Counted from the first letter of the stretch, positions 28,652 through 38,893 are shown. The stretch is 64,000 nt of DNA from Rhodocyclales bacterium (GCA_028292505.1 JAQGMF010000027.1:1-64000); one strand, 5' to 3'. Translations and numbers: made by a program. Notes: generated from the sequence alone by a model not told the origin.

Positions 28652-29446
28652 ATGCCGCGCATAGTCTTGTGCATCGAATATGACGGCAGCAACTTCGAGG
28701 GCTGGCAGTCGCAGCCGCATGGCCGTACGGTGCAGGATGCATTGCAGACCGCCGTCGGCGAAATTGCCGGACACGAAATAGCATTGGCCTGCGCCGGCCG
28801 TACCGACACGGGCGTGCACGCGACGGCACAGATGGCCCATTTCGATACAGAGGCCGATCGGCCCTTGAGTGCATGGGTGCGTGGCGTTAATGCGCATCTG
28901 CCCGAGAGCATCTGCGTGCGTTGGGCACTGGAAGTGGATGAGAGCTTTCATGCAAGATTTTCGGCTTACGCCCGCAGATATCGTTACGTGCTGCTCAACC
29001 GCCCGGTACGCCCGGCGATTCTCGCCGGCAAGGTCGGCTGGCAGCATGCGCCGTTGAGTCTGCCTGCGATGCAAGATGCCGCTCGCATATTGCTCGGCGA
29101 GCACGATTTTTCCGCCTTTCGCGCGGCGCAGTGCCAGGCGAAAAGTCCGGTCAGAATTTTGTCGACCGCATCGGTCATGCGTATGGGCGACTTGATCGTG
29201 TTCGATTTCGAAGCCAACGGTTTCCTGCACCACATGATCCGCAATCTCGTCGGTGCGCTGATTTTCATCGGCAAGGGCGAGGCGGCCACGAGCTGGATGA
29301 GTGAGCTACTGCTCATGAAAGACCGGCAGCTGGCGCCGCCAACATTCTCACCAGCTGGGCTCTACCTGTGCGGAATCAGCTATCCTGATCGTTGGCATCT
29401 GCCCGGCGAGGGACGTATCATCGCCACCCCCTTCATCGTGTTGTGA
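28652..29446 (+). CDS. truA: tRNA pseudouridine(38-40) synthase
   Basis: 264 residues. Isomerises uridines 38-40 in the tRNA anticodon stem-loop. Catalytic D52 in the motif GRTDTGVHA; the N-terminal half has IEYDGSNFEGWQSQ and the C-terminal half FEANGFLHHMIRNLVG. It opens the conserved Burkholderiales run truA-trpF-trpB-trpA-accD-folC. Its stop TGA overlaps a GTG that could start trpF. Confidence 0.96.
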   Translation: MPRIVLCIEYDGSNFEGWQSQPHGRTVQDALQTAVGEIAGHEIALACAGRTDTGVHATAQMAHFDTEADRPLSAWVRGVNAHLPESICVRWALEVDESFHARFSAYARRYRYVLLNRPVRPAILAGKVGWQHAPLSLPAMQDAARILLGEHDFSAFRAAQCQAKSPVRILSTASVMRMGDLIVFDFEANGFLHHMIRNLVGALIFIGKGEAATSWMSELLLMKDRQLAPPTFSPAGLYLCGISYPDRWHLPGEGRIIATPFIVL

Positions 29447-29451
29447 GCAAT

Positions 29452-30093
29452 ATGCAGGCTCGTACCCGAATCAAAATCTGCGGTCTGACGCGGGAAGAAG
29501 ACGTGGACGCGGCCGTCAACGCCGGTGCGGACGCGATCGGCCTGGTGTTTTACCCGCCCAGCCCGCGTTACGTGAGCATCGAGCGCGCCGCCGCATTGTG
29601 CCGCCGTGTACCTGCATTCGTCACTGTGACGGGCCTGTTCGTCAATGCCGAGGAAGCCTTTATCCGCGAACGTCTTGCCGCCTTGCCGCTGACCTGCCTG
29701 CAGTTTCACGGCGATGAGACGGCGAGCCAGTGCGGCGCCTATCGGCTACCCTATATCAAGGCGGCCAGGGTTCGGGCCGGGGTCGATCTGTTAAACTACG
29801 CGGCCTCATTTGCCGATGCATGCGGCCTTTTGCTGGACGCCTGGGTCGACGGCTATGGTGGTGGCGGTAAGACTTTCGACTGGGATCTGATCCCGCAGAA
29901 TCTGCCCTTGCCGCTGATCCTCTCTGGCGGGCTCGACGCAAACAATGTGGGCGAAGCGGTGCGCCGCGTACGGCCGTGGGCGGTAGATGTGAGCAGCGGT
30001 GTCGAAGTGGCCGCCGCCAAGGGAATCAAAGACGCTGCACGTATAGCAGCGTTCATAAAAGAAGTGCTTGGAGCAAACGATGCAGACTGCTGA
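29452..30093 (+). CDS. trpF: Phosphoribosylanthranilate isomerase
   Basis: 213 residues, TIM-barrel enzyme of tryptophan synthesis. Family signatures [10 protein letters not shown] near the N-terminus, LQFHGDE, and [14 protein letters not shown] with DVSSGVE at the phosphate-binding end. Start choice: ATG 29452, or GTG 29443, which overlaps the truA stop (GTGA); neither has a clear Shine-Dalgarno, so coupling to truA is likely. trpB starts inside its 3' end. Confidence 0.95.
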   Translation: MQARTRIKICGLTREEDVDAAVNAGADAIGLVFYPPSPRYVSIERAAALCRRVPAFVTVTGLFVNAEEAFIRERLAALPLTCLQFHGDETASQCGAYRLPYIKAARVRAGVDLLNYAASFADACGLLLDAWVDGYGGGGKTFDWDLIPQNLPLPLILSGGLDANNVGEAVRRVRPWAVDVSSGVEVAAAKGIKDAARIAAFIKEVLGANDADC

Positions 30094-31291
30094 AGTTCCC
30101 TACGATATGCCTGATGCCCGAGGACATTTCGGGCCCTACGGCGGCATTTTCGTTGCGGAAACCCTGATCCCCGCGCTCGAAGAGCTGCGTGCCGCCTACG
30201 CGGTGAGTCAGAACGATGCGGAGTTCCAGGCCGAATTCGCATACGAACTCAAGCACTTCGTCGGTCGGCCGAGCCCGATCTATCACGCCAAGCGCTGGTC
30301 AGGCCTGCTCGGTGGCGCCCAGATCTATCTCAAGCGCGAAGATCTGAACCACACCGGCGCGCACAAGGTAAACAACTGCATCGGTCAGGCACTGCTGGCA
30401 CGTCGCATGGGCAAACCGCGCGTGATCGCCGAGACCGGCGCAGGGCAACATGGTGTCGCAACAGCGACCGTTGCCGCGCGCTACGGTATGGAATGCGTGG
30501 TCTACATGGGCTCCGAAGACATCAAGCGCCAGGCCGCCAATGTCTATCGCATGAAGTTGCTCGGTGCCACGGTCGTGCCGGTGAACTCGGGCTCCAGGAC
30601 GCTGAAGGATGCGCTCAACGAAGCCATGCGCGACTGGGTGACGAATGTCGCCAATACGTTCTACATCATCGGCACGGTCGCCGGGCCGCATCCTTACCCG
30701 ATGATGGTGCGCGACTTCCAGTCCATCATCGGCACCGAATGCCTGGAGCAGATGCCTGAACTCATCGCCCGTCAGCCCGACTATGTGATTGCTTGCATCG
30801 GCGGCGGCTCGAATGCCATGGGCATTTTTCACCCGTATATTTCTCACGCCGATGTGAAGCTCGTCGGCGTCGAAGCAGCCGGCCACGGTCTCGATTCAGG
30901 TATGCATGCGGCATCATTGACGGCCGGCAAGCCGGGCGTTCTGCACGGCAATCGTACCTACCTGCTGCAGGATGAAGACGGCCAGATCATCGAGACGCAT
31001 TCGATCTCGGCGGGTCTCGATTATCCCGGCGTCGGCCCCGAGCATGCCTGGCTCAAGGACAGCACGCGTGCGCAATATGTCAGCGTCACCGACGATGAGG
31101 CGCTGCAAGCGTTTCACGATCTGTGTCACTTCGAAGGCATTATCCCGGCGCTGGAGTCATCCCACGCATTGGCCTATGCGGCAAAACTGGCGCCGACGCT
31201 GCCTGCCGATAAAGTGCTGCTGGTGAATCTGTCAGGTCGTGGCGACAAGGACATGCATACCGTGGCGGAGAAGTCCGGCATCGTGTTCTGA
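30080..31291 (+). CDS. trpB: Tryptophan synthase beta chain
   Basis: 403 residues. PLP enzyme condensing indole and serine; K96 in [11 protein letters not shown] is the PLP lysine, and [10 protein letters not shown] is the phosphate-binding loop. The start at ATG 30080 is preceded by TTGGAGC and overlaps trpF by 14 bases; an in-frame TTG at 30068 is less likely. A hairpin lies between trpB and trpA. Confidence 0.97.
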   Translation: MQTAEVPYDMPDARGHFGPYGGIFVAETLIPALEELRAAYAVSQNDAEFQAEFAYELKHFVGRPSPIYHAKRWSGLLGGAQIYLKREDLNHTGAHKVNNCIGQALLARRMGKPRVIAETGAGQHGVATATVAARYGMECVVYMGSEDIKRQAANVYRMKLLGATVVPVNSGSRTLKDALNEAMRDWVTNVANTFYIIGTVAGPHPYPMMVRDFQSIIGTECLEQMPELIARQPDYVIACIGGGSNAMGIFHPYISHADVKLVGVEAAGHGLDSGMHAASLTAGKPGVLHGNRTYLLQDEDGQIIETHSISAGLDYPGVGPEHAWLKDSTRAQYVSVTDDEALQAFHDLCHFEGIIPALESSHALAYAAKLAPTLPADKVLLVNLSGRGDKDMHTVAEKSGIVF

Positions 31292-31302
31292 ACGATATTC
31301 TG

Positions 31303-31345
31303 CAGGCCCTCGCAGCGATGCTGTCGAGGGCCTGATGTTTTAGCG
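31303..31345 (+). terminator. Strong hairpin between trpB and trpA
   Basis: CAGGCCCTCG (31303-31312) is perfectly complementary to CGAGGGCCTG (31325-31334), and the 12-base loop can extend the stem (CAGC/GCTG with one bulge). The following ATGTTTTAG has only a short T tract. It may be a partial terminator or a processing or stability element separating trpB from trpA expression. Confidence 0.55.
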
Positions 31346-31368
31346 AAAGTATTCATGTCACCTCATTT

Positions 31369-32202
31369 ATGTCACGCATAGCAAGCGCATTCAAGCGATT
31401 GGAAACCGAAGGCCGCAAGGCGCTGATCCCCTATTTCACGGCGGGCGATCCAGACCTTGCATCGGTGTTGCCGATCATGCATGCGATGGTCGCCGCCGGT
31501 GCCGATGTGATCGAGCTGGGCGTGCCGTTTTCCGATCCGATGGCTGAGGGGCCGACGATCCAGCGCGCGATGGAGCGCGCGCTTGCCAACAAGGTGAGCA
31601 TGAAGCAGGTGCTCGGATGCGTGCGCGAATTCCGTAAGACCGATGAGCGCACACCCATTGTGTTGATGGGATATGCCAATCCGGTAGAGGCGATGGGCAC
31701 CGAGCACTTTGCCGATCTGGCCTGCGAGGTCGGGCTCGATGGCGTGCTGCTGGTCGACTATCCGCCGGAAGAATGCGGCGCCTATTCGGCCTTGCTCAAG
31801 AGCCGTGGACTGGACCCAATCTTCCTGCTGGCACCGACTTCCACAGAGCAGCGCTATTCGGATGTCGCAACCGCCGGCAGTGGCTATATTTATTACGTGT
31901 CGCTCAAGGGCGTCACGGGAGCGGGGCATCTGAATGTCGAAGAAGTTGCGAGCCGCATTCCGCTGATCCGCGAACGTGTCGGCATGCCGGTCGGTGTTGG
32001 CTTCGGCATCCGTGACGCCGAATCGGCGCGGCGCATCGCCGGCATTGCCGATGCTGTTGTCATTGGCAGCCGCATCGTTGAAGAAATCGAGTCATCGCCG
32101 CGTGGCGAAGAAGCTGCGCGGGTGGGCGCCTTCCTGCGGGAAATACGTGCGGCGATGGATGGAATTACCGAGCAGAAAATGAATGAAGGAGCGCAGGCAT
32201 GA
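31369..32202 (+). CDS. trpA: Tryptophan synthase alpha chain
   Basis: 277 residues, TIM barrel cleaving indole-3-glycerol phosphate. Catalytic E49 is present ([12 protein letters not shown]). The position equivalent to the second catalytic acid, Asp60 in E. coli, is glutamate here (E60 in DPMAEGP). The phosphate-binding loops GVTGAG and GVGFGIRD are normal. The ATG follows the trpB-trpA hairpin; the gene ends in a four-base overlap with accD (ATGA). Confidence 0.95.
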   Translation: MSRIASAFKRLETEGRKALIPYFTAGDPDLASVLPIMHAMVAAGADVIELGVPFSDPMAEGPTIQRAMERALANKVSMKQVLGCVREFRKTDERTPIVLMGYANPVEAMGTEHFADLACEVGLDGVLLVDYPPEECGAYSALLKSRGLDPIFLLAPTSTEQRYSDVATAGSGYIYYVSLKGVTGAGHLNVEEVASRIPLIRERVGMPVGVGFGIRDAESARRIAGIADAVVIGSRIVEEIESSPRGEEAARVGAFLREIRAAMDGITEQKMNEGAQA

Positions 32203-33065
32203 GCTGGCTGACCAAACTTCTGCCCCCGAAGATCAAGCGCGATCAACCTATCAAGAAATCCATGCCCGAAGGGCTGTGGATCAAGTGCGAAGCCTGCGAG
32301 GCCGTGCTGTACCGTTCGGACATCGAGTCGAGCCAGTACGTCTGCCCGAAGTGCGGACACCATAAGCGTATTCGCGCGCGTCACCGTCTCGATCTGCTGC
32401 TCGATCCGGAAGGTCGCTTCGAGCTTGGCTCGGAAGTCCTGCCGGTCGACCCGCTGAAGTTCAAGGACAGCAGGAAATATGCCGATCGACTGGCCGCCGC
32501 TTTCGAAGACACCGGCGAATCCGATGCATTGATCGTCATGCAAGGTGCGGTATGCAATGTGCCGCTGGTGGTTGCGGCATTCGAATTCGATTTTCTCGGC
32601 GGCTCGATGGGCTCGGTCGTCGGCGAGCGTTTCGTGCGTGGTGTGAAGGCCGCCTACGAACAAGGTCTGCCCTTCGTATGCTTCACCGCAACGGGCGGCG
32701 CACGCATGCAGGAAGGGCTTTTCTCACTGATGCAAATGGCCAAGACGACCGCTTCCATCACGCGTCTTTCCGCCAAGCGCCTGCCTTTCGTGACGATACT
32801 GACCGACCCAACCATGGGCGGCGTATCAGCCAGTTTCGCCTTCATGGGCGACGTCGTTATTGCCGAACCCGGCGCGCTGATCGGCTTCGCCGGCCCACGC
32901 GTGATCGAGCAGACCGTGCGCGAAAAATTGCCCGATGGCTTCCAGCGCTCGGAGTTCCTCATCGAGAAGGGCGCCATCGACATGATCGTCGACCGCCGCG
33001 AACTGCGCGAGCGCCTCGGCCAGGTGTTGACGCTTCTCTCCGGTCAGCCCGCAATCAATAGCTGA
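32199..33065 (+). CDS. accD: Acetyl-CoA carboxylase carboxyltransferase beta subunit
   Basis: 288 residues. An N-terminal zinc ribbon with C30-x2-C33 and C49-x2-C52, then the crotonase-fold carboxyltransferase domain ([29 protein letters not shown]). With AccA it transfers carboxyl from biotin to acetyl-CoA, the first step of fatty acid synthesis. Overlaps trpA by four bases, and its TGA overlaps the folC ATG (TGATG), so these are coupled. Confidence 0.97.
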   Translation: MSWLTKLLPPKIKRDQPIKKSMPEGLWIKCEACEAVLYRSDIESSQYVCPKCGHHKRIRARHRLDLLLDPEGRFELGSEVLPVDPLKFKDSRKYADRLAAAFEDTGESDALIVMQGAVCNVPLVVAAFEFDFLGGSMGSVVGERFVRGVKAAYEQGLPFVCFTATGGARMQEGLFSLMQMAKTTASITRLSAKRLPFVTILTDPTMGGVSASFAFMGDVVIAEPGALIGFAGPRVIEQTVREKLPDGFQRSEFLIEKGAIDMIVDRRELRERLGQVLTLLSGQPAINS

Positions 33066-34354
33066 TGTTCGTCGCTGCATCGCTGGACGAATGGCTCGCT
33101 TATATCGAGACGCAGCATAGCCGACCGATAGATCTCGGGCTGGAGCGTGTCGCATTGGTGAGAAATGCGGTACAAGATGCGCTGGGCCTGAGCAGCAATG
33201 CAGTTGTCATCACCGTTGGCGGCACCAACGGCAAGGGCTCGACCTGCGCCATGCTCGAAGCCATCCTGCGCGCCGCAGGCTACCGCGTCGGCCTCTACAC
33301 TTCCCCGCATCTGCTGCGCTACAACGAGCGTGTCCGCATCGACGCGCAGGAGGTTGCCGATGCGCCGCTGTGCGACGCCTTTGCGGCGGTCGAGAAGGCG
33401 CGCGGTAATATTCCACTGACGTATTTCGAGTTCGGCACGCTGGCTGCCTGGGTGCTGTTCGCGCAAGCCGCTCCCGACGTCATCATCCTCGAAGTGGGCC
33501 TTGGTGGTCGCCTCGATGCTGTTAACGTTTTCGAGCCCGATTGCGCCATCGTCACCGGCGTGGCGATGGACCACATGGACTACCTCGGCGACACACGCGA
33601 AGCCATTGGTTTCGAGAAGGCCGGTATTTTCCGCGCGGGCAAACCAGCGATCTGCGGCGACCCGATGCCACCGCGGTCGCTCGTCGATCATGCCAACAGC
33701 ATCGGCGCGGATCTGCGTATTTCCGGTCGCGACTTCGGTTTCTCCGGCGACAAGACGCAATGGCAATTCAAGGGCAAGACGCAACGCCGCAGCAGTCTGG
33801 CGTATCCGGCGCTGCGCGGCGCGAACCAGTTGCTGAATGCCTCGAGCGCGCTGGCTGCGCTGGAGACGCTGGATGCGCGCCTGCCGGTGCCGATGCAGGC
33901 TGTGCGGCAGGGCCTGATGCTGGTCGAGATTCCCGGCCGCTTCCAGGTGTTGCCCGGCCGGCCCGCCGTGGTGCTGGACGTCGCGCATAACCCACAGGCC
34001 GTGGCCGTGCTGGCCGACAATCTGGCGAACATGGGTTTCTATTCCGATACCTGGGCGGTGTGCGGCATGTTCGCCGACAAGGACATCGTTGGCAGCCTGT
34101 GCAACATTGCTGCACGCGTCGATCACTGGCTGCTGTGCGACCTGCCGGGTCCGCGCGCCGCGCCGGCAACCAAGCTGGCGACAGCGGTGGCGAGCATTTC
34201 CGCCGAGTTGAACCTCCAGGCGAGCGTTGTTACTTTCGCCGATCCGGCAAGCGCCTTCAATGCGGCACGGGCGCAAGCGAAGGAGGGTGATAGAATCGTG
34301 GCCTTTGGTTCATTCCTGACCGTTGCCGGCGTAATGCAGGCCGTCAAAACCTAA
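33065..34354 (+). CDS. folC: Dihydrofolate / folylpolyglutamate synthase
   Basis: 429 residues. ATP-binding loop GGTNGKGSTCAML, folate region TSPHLLRYNERVRID, and the C-terminal Mur-ligase-like domain with LDVAHNPQA. Adds glutamate to dihydropteroate and to folates. Its first base is the last base of the accD stop. The accD-folC-dedD-cvpA-purF order is the same in E. coli, supporting all five assignments. Confidence 0.96.
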   Translation: MFVAASLDEWLAYIETQHSRPIDLGLERVALVRNAVQDALGLSSNAVVITVGGTNGKGSTCAMLEAILRAAGYRVGLYTSPHLLRYNERVRIDAQEVADAPLCDAFAAVEKARGNIPLTYFEFGTLAAWVLFAQAAPDVIILEVGLGGRLDAVNVFEPDCAIVTGVAMDHMDYLGDTREAIGFEKAGIFRAGKPAICGDPMPPRSLVDHANSIGADLRISGRDFGFSGDKTQWQFKGKTQRRSSLAYPALRGANQLLNASSALAALETLDARLPVPMQAVRQGLMLVEIPGRFQVLPGRPAVVLDVAHNPQAVAVLADNLANMGFYSDTWAVCGMFADKDIVGSLCNIAARVDHWLLCDLPGPRAAPATKLATAVASISAELNLQASVVTFADPASAFNAARAQAKEGDRIVAFGSFLTVAGVMQAVKT

Positions 34355-34363
34355 AGTCCGTAC

Positions 34364-35020
34364 ATGGCCGACAATGACGCCCAGCTTGAGCTGAAAAAGC
34401 GTGCGCGCCGCCGCCTCATTGGCGCCGTTGCACTGGTCCTCGCCGCTGCGGTATTCCTGCCCATGATAATGGACAGCGAGCCGCACTCCGGCGGCAACGA
34501 TCTTCAGATACGCATTCCCAGCCAGGAAGGCAGCAATTACACCTCACGCCTGATCACCACAGCGCCGGGTGCTTCCACGCCGGCCCCTGCGCCACAGGCC
34601 ATCCCGCCGATGCCGCCGCCGATCGATCCGGAAATGGCGCCTGCCGGTAGCGCTGTCGCTGCTGCATCCAGTTCCGCGGCCTCGTCGAGCAAATCAAGTC
34701 AGGCGGCACACGAAGCCACAGTCAAACCCGCCGAATCCGCCCCGAATGCCGAAGCCCGCGCCAAGGCGCTGCTCGAAGGCGGCGCAGTGCCGCCACCGAC
34801 CACACCGCATTTCTTCGTACAGCTCGGCGCCTATCGCGACCCGGACAACGTTAAATCTGTGCTCGCCCAGTTGAAGCGCGTGGGAATGACCGCAAGTACC
34901 GACAAGGTCGGCGACAAGACGCGCGTGCGCGTCGGGCCGTTCAAGACGCGGCAGGCGGCCGATGCAGCCGCGGCGCGCCTGAAACACGGAGGCCTGAACG
35001 GCGTCGTGACGGCAAAGTGA
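34364..35020 (+). CDS. dedD: SPOR-domain membrane protein (DedD-like)
   Basis: 218 residues. Short cytoplasmic start, one membrane helix (about 18-37), a Pro/Ala/Ser-rich periplasmic linker and a C-terminal SPOR domain (about 145-217; FFVQLGAYRDPDNVKSVLAQL). SPOR domains bind denuded glycan strands at the division septum; E. coli DedD helps cell constriction. Starts nine bases after folC. Confidence 0.9.
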   Translation: MADNDAQLELKKRARRRLIGAVALVLAAAVFLPMIMDSEPHSGGNDLQIRIPSQEGSNYTSRLITTAPGASTPAPAPQAIPPMPPPIDPEMAPAGSAVAAASSSAASSSKSSQAAHEATVKPAESAPNAEARAKALLEGGAVPPPTTPHFFVQLGAYRDPDNVKSVLAQLKRVGMTASTDKVGDKTRVRVGPFKTRQAADAAAARLKHGGLNGVVTAK

Positions 35021-35072
35021 TTGAAGTACAGGTGATTGAAGTGAGGCAAGCAGCAAAGCGGGTGAAAGCGAA

Positions 35073-35564
35073 GTGACCGCCTTTGACCTGATCTTTCTCG
35101 GCGTGATTGTACTGAGTCTGTTGCTCGGTGCCTGGCGCGGACTGGTCAGCGAATTGTTCTCGTTGGTGAGCTGGCTCGCCGCTTTTACAATTGCCAAACA
35201 TTTCGCGGGTTGGCTGGCGCCGAAACTATCCGCTATCGCAGCCGCCGCGTGGTTACAGTGGGCGCTGGCTTTCGTCATCATCGTGGTGCTGGTGTTGCTG
35301 GTATTGGCACTGTTCCGATTCCTGATTCGCGAGATGCTTTCGGCGGCGGGCCTGGGCGCAACGGACAGATTGGCGGGTGCAATTTTTGGTGTCATGCGTG
35401 GTGTATTGATTGCCGTGGTCGTGGTGGCGCTGGCAGGATTGAGCGCATTGCCTCGCGAGCAATGGTGGCGTAGCTCGGTATTTGCGCCGCCTTTGGAAAC
35501 GATTGTCATTGCCCTCAAGCCCTGGCTTCCCAAGGACTTGGCGGCACGAATCAAGTATCGGTAA
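35073..35564 (+). CDS. cvpA: CvpA family membrane protein
   Basis: 163 residues with four hydrophobic segments (for example 5-23, 30-50, 64-86, 103-123) and the CvpA signature [28 protein letters not shown] at its start. Linked in E. coli to colicin V export and envelope stress; biochemical role unclear. GTG start. Located between dedD and purF as in enterobacteria. Confidence 0.9.
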   Translation: MTAFDLIFLGVIVLSLLLGAWRGLVSELFSLVSWLAAFTIAKHFAGWLAPKLSAIAAAAWLQWALAFVIIVVLVLLVLALFRFLIREMLSAAGLGATDRLAGAIFGVMRGVLIAVVVVALAGLSALPREQWWRSSVFAPPLETIVIALKPWLPKDLAARIKYR

Positions 35565-35578
35565 CAGGTGATCCAGAT

Positions 35579-37102
35579 ATGTGCGGAATTATCGGCGTGA
35601 TGGCCACTGCGCCCGTCAATCAGTTGCTCTATGACGGTTTGCAGGTTCTCCAACATCGCGGGCAAGATGCCGCTGGCATAGCCACAGCCGAGGGCGGGCG
35701 TTTTCACATGCACAAGGGCCCCGGCTTGGTCCGCGACGTTTTCCGCACGCGCAATATGCGCAGCCTCGAAGGCAACTGGGGCATCGGCCATTGTCGTTAC
35801 CCGACGGCAGGCTCGGCTTATAACCCGGCCGAAGCGCAACCGTTCTACGTGAATTCGCCTTTCGGTCTGATGCTGGCGCATAACGGCAACCTGACCAATG
35901 CCGATGCGCTCAAACGCGAAATGTACCTCGCTGACTTGCGCCACATGAACACCAATTCGGACTCCGAAGTGCTGCTCAATGTGCTCGCGCACGAGTTGCA
36001 GGAAGCCTCCGGCGGTTCGTTCCGCCTCGATGAAGAGACCATCTTTCGCGCCGTCGCCGGCGTGCATCGCCGTGCGCGCGGTGCTTATGCCGCCGTCGTG
36101 ATGATTGCCGGCTATGGCCTGCTGGCCTTCCGCGACCCATATGGCATACGCCCCCTCATCATCGGCGACAACGATGCGCCGACGGGCAAGGAATACATGG
36201 TGGCTTCCGAGAGCGTCGCGATGGACGTGCTCGGCTTCAAGGTGTTGCGCGACGTGCAGCCTGGCGAAGCGATTCTGGTCGATACGCGCGGCAAATTCTC
36301 CAGCAGCCAGTGCGCGGAACCGCGCCCTTATGCGCCTTGCATGTTCGAATTCGTCTACCTGGCACGTCCCGATTCGCTGATCGACGGTATCTCGGTGTAC
36401 GAGAGCCGCGTCAAGATGGGCACCTACCTCGCCGAACGTATCCGTCGCGACTTCTCCGATCTGCGTATCGACGTGGTCATCCCGATCCCCGATTCGAGCC
36501 GCTCGGCGGCGATGGAGCTGGCCAGCAATCTCGGTCTTGCCTACCGCGAAGGCTTCGTCAAGAACCGCTACATTGGCCGCACCTTCATAATGCCGGGGCA
36601 GTCGATCCGGCGGAAATCGGTACGCCAGAAGCTTAACGCCATCCACCAGGAATTCGTCGGCAAGAACGTGCTGCTGGTGGATGACTCCATCGTGCGCGGC
36701 ACCACCAGCCGCGAAATCATTACGATGGCGCGCGAAGCGGGCGCGCGCAAAGTCTACATGGCCTCGGCCGCGCCGCCTGTTCGCCACGCCAATGTTTATG
36801 GCATCGACATGCCGAGCAAGAACGAACTGATCGCCTCCTTCCGTACCGAAGAAGAAATCGGCCGCGAGATCGGCGCCGATGCGCTGATCTACCAAAGCCT
36901 CGACGATCTCAAGGCCGCCGTCGGTTCGCTCAACCCGGCCATCAAGGAATTCGAGACATCCTGTTTCGATGGCATCTACGTCACCGGCGATATTACAGCC
37001 GCATATCTGGACGAAGTTGAAGGCGGCCGCGGCGACAATAGTAACAAGGCCGAATCGGACGACAGCGAAGGCGGGCAGCTCGACCTCAACCTCGTTTCAT
37101 AG
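35579..37102 (+). CDS. purF: Amidophosphoribosyltransferase
   Basis: 507 residues. Commits PRPP and glutamine to purine synthesis. The nucleophile Cys follows the initiator Met (MCGIIGVM), the glutaminase domain contains [10 protein letters not shown], and the PRPP loop is [19 protein letters not shown] precedes the ATG. The acidic C-terminus ([15 protein letters not shown]) is a lineage extension. Followed by a likely terminator. Confidence 0.97.
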   Translation: MCGIIGVMATAPVNQLLYDGLQVLQHRGQDAAGIATAEGGRFHMHKGPGLVRDVFRTRNMRSLEGNWGIGHCRYPTAGSAYNPAEAQPFYVNSPFGLMLAHNGNLTNADALKREMYLADLRHMNTNSDSEVLLNVLAHELQEASGGSFRLDEETIFRAVAGVHRRARGAYAAVVMIAGYGLLAFRDPYGIRPLIIGDNDAPTGKEYMVASESVAMDVLGFKVLRDVQPGEAILVDTRGKFSSSQCAEPRPYAPCMFEFVYLARPDSLIDGISVYESRVKMGTYLAERIRRDFSDLRIDVVIPIPDSSRSAAMELASNLGLAYREGFVKNRYIGRTFIMPGQSIRRKSVRQKLNAIHQEFVGKNVLLVDDSIVRGTTSREIITMAREAGARKVYMASAAPPVRHANVYGIDMPSKNELIASFRTEEEIGREIGADALIYQSLDDLKAAVGSLNPAIKEFETSCFDGIYVTGDITAAYLDEVEGGRGDNSNKAESDDSEGGQLDLNLVS

Positions 37103-37214
37103 AACCGCCTGCCTTGACAGCGCTTCACATGGAGCGCTAACGTACGGGCAGTTCAGACGCGCCGATTTGATTTACAGCTTGCGGGCGCATTACAAATACA
37201 GCTAAAGCGATCAG

Positions 37215-37255
37215 ATCCGTTCTGACTCGCAAGAGCTGAACGGATTTTTGCTTTT
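37215..37255 (+). terminator. Probable terminator between purF and metZ
   Basis: ATCCGTTC (37215-37222) pairs with GAACGGAT (37238-37245), with a 15-base loop, followed by TTTTGCTTTTT. The T tract runs into the metZ ribosome-binding site, so metZ may also be read through. Confidence 0.55.
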
Positions 37256-37267
37256 TGGAGCCATGCC

Positions 37268-38467
37268 ATGACCGATTACAACAACGCAGACGACGCACCT
37301 GCATCACTCGACTTCGACACGCTGGCCGTACGCGCCGGCACACAGCGCAGCCATCATGGCGAACACAGCGAAGCGCTCTACCTGACATCCAGCTTCGTCT
37401 TCAACAACGCCGCCGAAGCCGCGCGTCGCTTCTGTGGCGAAGAAGAAGGCATGATCTATTCGCGCTTCACCAATCCGACCGTGGACATGCTGCAAGTGCG
37501 CCTCGCCGCGCTCGAAGGTGGCGAAGCCTGCGTCGCCACCGCAACCGGCATGGCGGCGATTCTCGCGACCTGCATGGGCCTGCTGAAGTCGGGCGATCAC
37601 ATCATCGCCTCGCGCGGCCTGTTCGGTTCGACGCAGACCTTCTTCAATGCCTACATGGCCAAGTTCGGCGTGGAGACGACTTTCGTCTCTGCCACCGATC
37701 TGGCCGAATACGAAGCGGCCGTGCGCCCGACCACGAAACTCGTTTTCGTCGAGACGCCATCCAATCCGCTGACGCAACTCGTCGACATTGCGGCCGTTTC
37801 TGCTATCGCGAGAAAGGCGGGCGCGTGGCTGGCCGTCGACAATTGCTTCTGCACACCCGCGCTACAAAAACCGCTAGAACTTGGTGCCGACCTGGTCATT
37901 CATTCCGCAACGAAATATCTCGATGGGCAAGGGCGCGTCATGGGCGGCGCCGTGGTTGGCAGCAAAGCCATGCTCGAAGAGGTTTACAAATTCTTGCGCA
38001 CAGCCGGCCCGAGCATTTCGCCATTCAATGCCTGGGTCATATTGAAGGGCGTGGAGACTTTGCGCATCCGCATGGAAGCCCAGTCGGCCAGCGCATTGGC
38101 CGTCGCGCAATGGCTCGAAGCGCAGCCCGCAGTCGAACGTGTTTTCTACCCAGGCCTGCCGTCGCACCCCCAACACGCACTCGCGCTGAAACAGCAAAAG
38201 AGCGGCGGTGCCATCGTGGCTTTCGAAGTCAAGGGAGAGGGCAGGGAAGGCGCATGGCGCGTGGTCGACTCCACGCGCATGCTGTCGATCACCGCCAACC
38301 TCGGCGACACGCGCAGCACCATCACGCACCCGGCCACGACCACGCATGGTCGCATCACGGCAGAGGCGCGCGCGGCAGCGGGCATTCGCGACAATCTGCT
38401 GCGGTTGGCGATCGGTCTGGAGTCGGTGGAGGACATCAAGGCTGATCTGGCGCGCGGACTCAAATGA
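37268..38467 (+). CDS. metZ: O-succinylhomoserine sulfhydrylase
   Basis: 399-residue PLP enzyme of the Cys/Met metabolism family. PLP lysine K216 in HSATKYLDGQGR; YSRFTNPTVDMLQ and ETPSNPLTQLVDI are family blocks. It makes homocysteine directly from O-succinylhomoserine and sulfide. The sequence alone does not fully exclude cystathionine gamma-synthase or the O-acetyl variant, but a metZ following purF is usual in Burkholderiales. The ATG at 37268 is used; the ATG five bases earlier reads into a stop. Shine-Dalgarno TTGGAG. Confidence 0.9.
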   Translation: MTDYNNADDAPASLDFDTLAVRAGTQRSHHGEHSEALYLTSSFVFNNAAEAARRFCGEEEGMIYSRFTNPTVDMLQVRLAALEGGEACVATATGMAAILATCMGLLKSGDHIIASRGLFGSTQTFFNAYMAKFGVETTFVSATDLAEYEAAVRPTTKLVFVETPSNPLTQLVDIAAVSAIARKAGAWLAVDNCFCTPALQKPLELGADLVIHSATKYLDGQGRVMGGAVVGSKAMLEEVYKFLRTAGPSISPFNAWVILKGVETLRIRMEAQSASALAVAQWLEAQPAVERVFYPGLPSHPQHALALKQQKSGGAIVAFEVKGEGREGAWRVVDSTRMLSITANLGDTRSTITHPATTTHGRITAEARAAAGIRDNLLRLAIGLESVEDIKADLARGLK

Positions 38468-38577
38468 TTGTTCCCGTCAATCTGGCTGTAGACCGTTTGC
38501 CACTGCGCCGAATAACAGGCGGGCAAGACTAACTGTACCGGCCCTTTCGCTCGCCCCCCAAGCGTCGCGAGATCTAC

Positions 38578-38612
38578 TTGACACGCCTGCTACTGTACAT
38601 ACACTGTACATA
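38578..38612 (+). promoter_or_regulatory. brnTA promoter overlapped by repeated operator
   Basis: Consensus TTGACA (38578-38583), a 16-base spacer and TACACT (38600-38605). The 10-base direct repeat ACTGTACATA occurs twice (38592-38601, 38603-38612), each with the palindrome TGTACA, covering the -10 and the start codon; a third ACTGTAC lies at 38532. This fits autoregulation by the BrnA antitoxin. The predicted transcription start falls at the brnT ATG, and no Shine-Dalgarno is visible. Confidence 0.6.
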
Positions 38613-38893
38613 TGATCAAGTTCGAGTGGGACCGCGCAAAGGCTGCGACGAATCTGAAGAAACACGGTGTCTCATTTGAAGAGGCGCAGTCGGTGTTTTT
38701 TGACGAGTTCGCAGTGCAGTTCTTCGACGAAGAGCATTCCGCACAAGAAGAACGTTTTCTGATGCTCGGGATGAACTTCGATGCAAATTTGCTTCTGGTT
38801 TGTCACTGCGAGCGAGAAGCCGGCGCTGTGATCCGGATTATTTCGGCACGAAAGGCGACTAGGCGCGAGCAGGCCTTTTATGGAGGTAGCTAG
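38612..38893 (+). CDS. brnT: BrnT-family toxin
   Basis: 93 residues with the BrnT signature: start FEWDRAKAATNLKKHGVSFEEAQ, middle RFLMLGMNFDANLLLVCHCER, and end IRIISARKATRREQAFY. BrnT is a RelE-like ribonuclease that inhibits translation; BrnA neutralises it. The antitoxin gene begins two bases after the stop, toxin-first order as in the Brucella founding pair. No other mobile-element genes are adjacent, but dRS3-like repeats lie on both sides within 3 kb. Confidence 0.92.
   Translation: MIKFEWDRAKAATNLKKHGVSFEEAQSVFFDEFAVQFFDEEHSAQEERFLMLGMNFDANLLLVCHCEREAGAVIRIISARKATRREQAFYGGS

Noticed and set aside
34694-36895. 733-residue minus-strand frame opposite purF, cvpA and dedD
   Set aside because: It is antisense to three well-supported genes and has no recognisable domain. 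Codon bias toward G/C in third positions suppresses stops on the other strand.
37255-38445. 396-residue frame on the same strand as metZ but shifted
   Set aside because: Arg/His-rich translation typical of a shifted frame; metZ in the other frame has all PLP-enzyme motifs.
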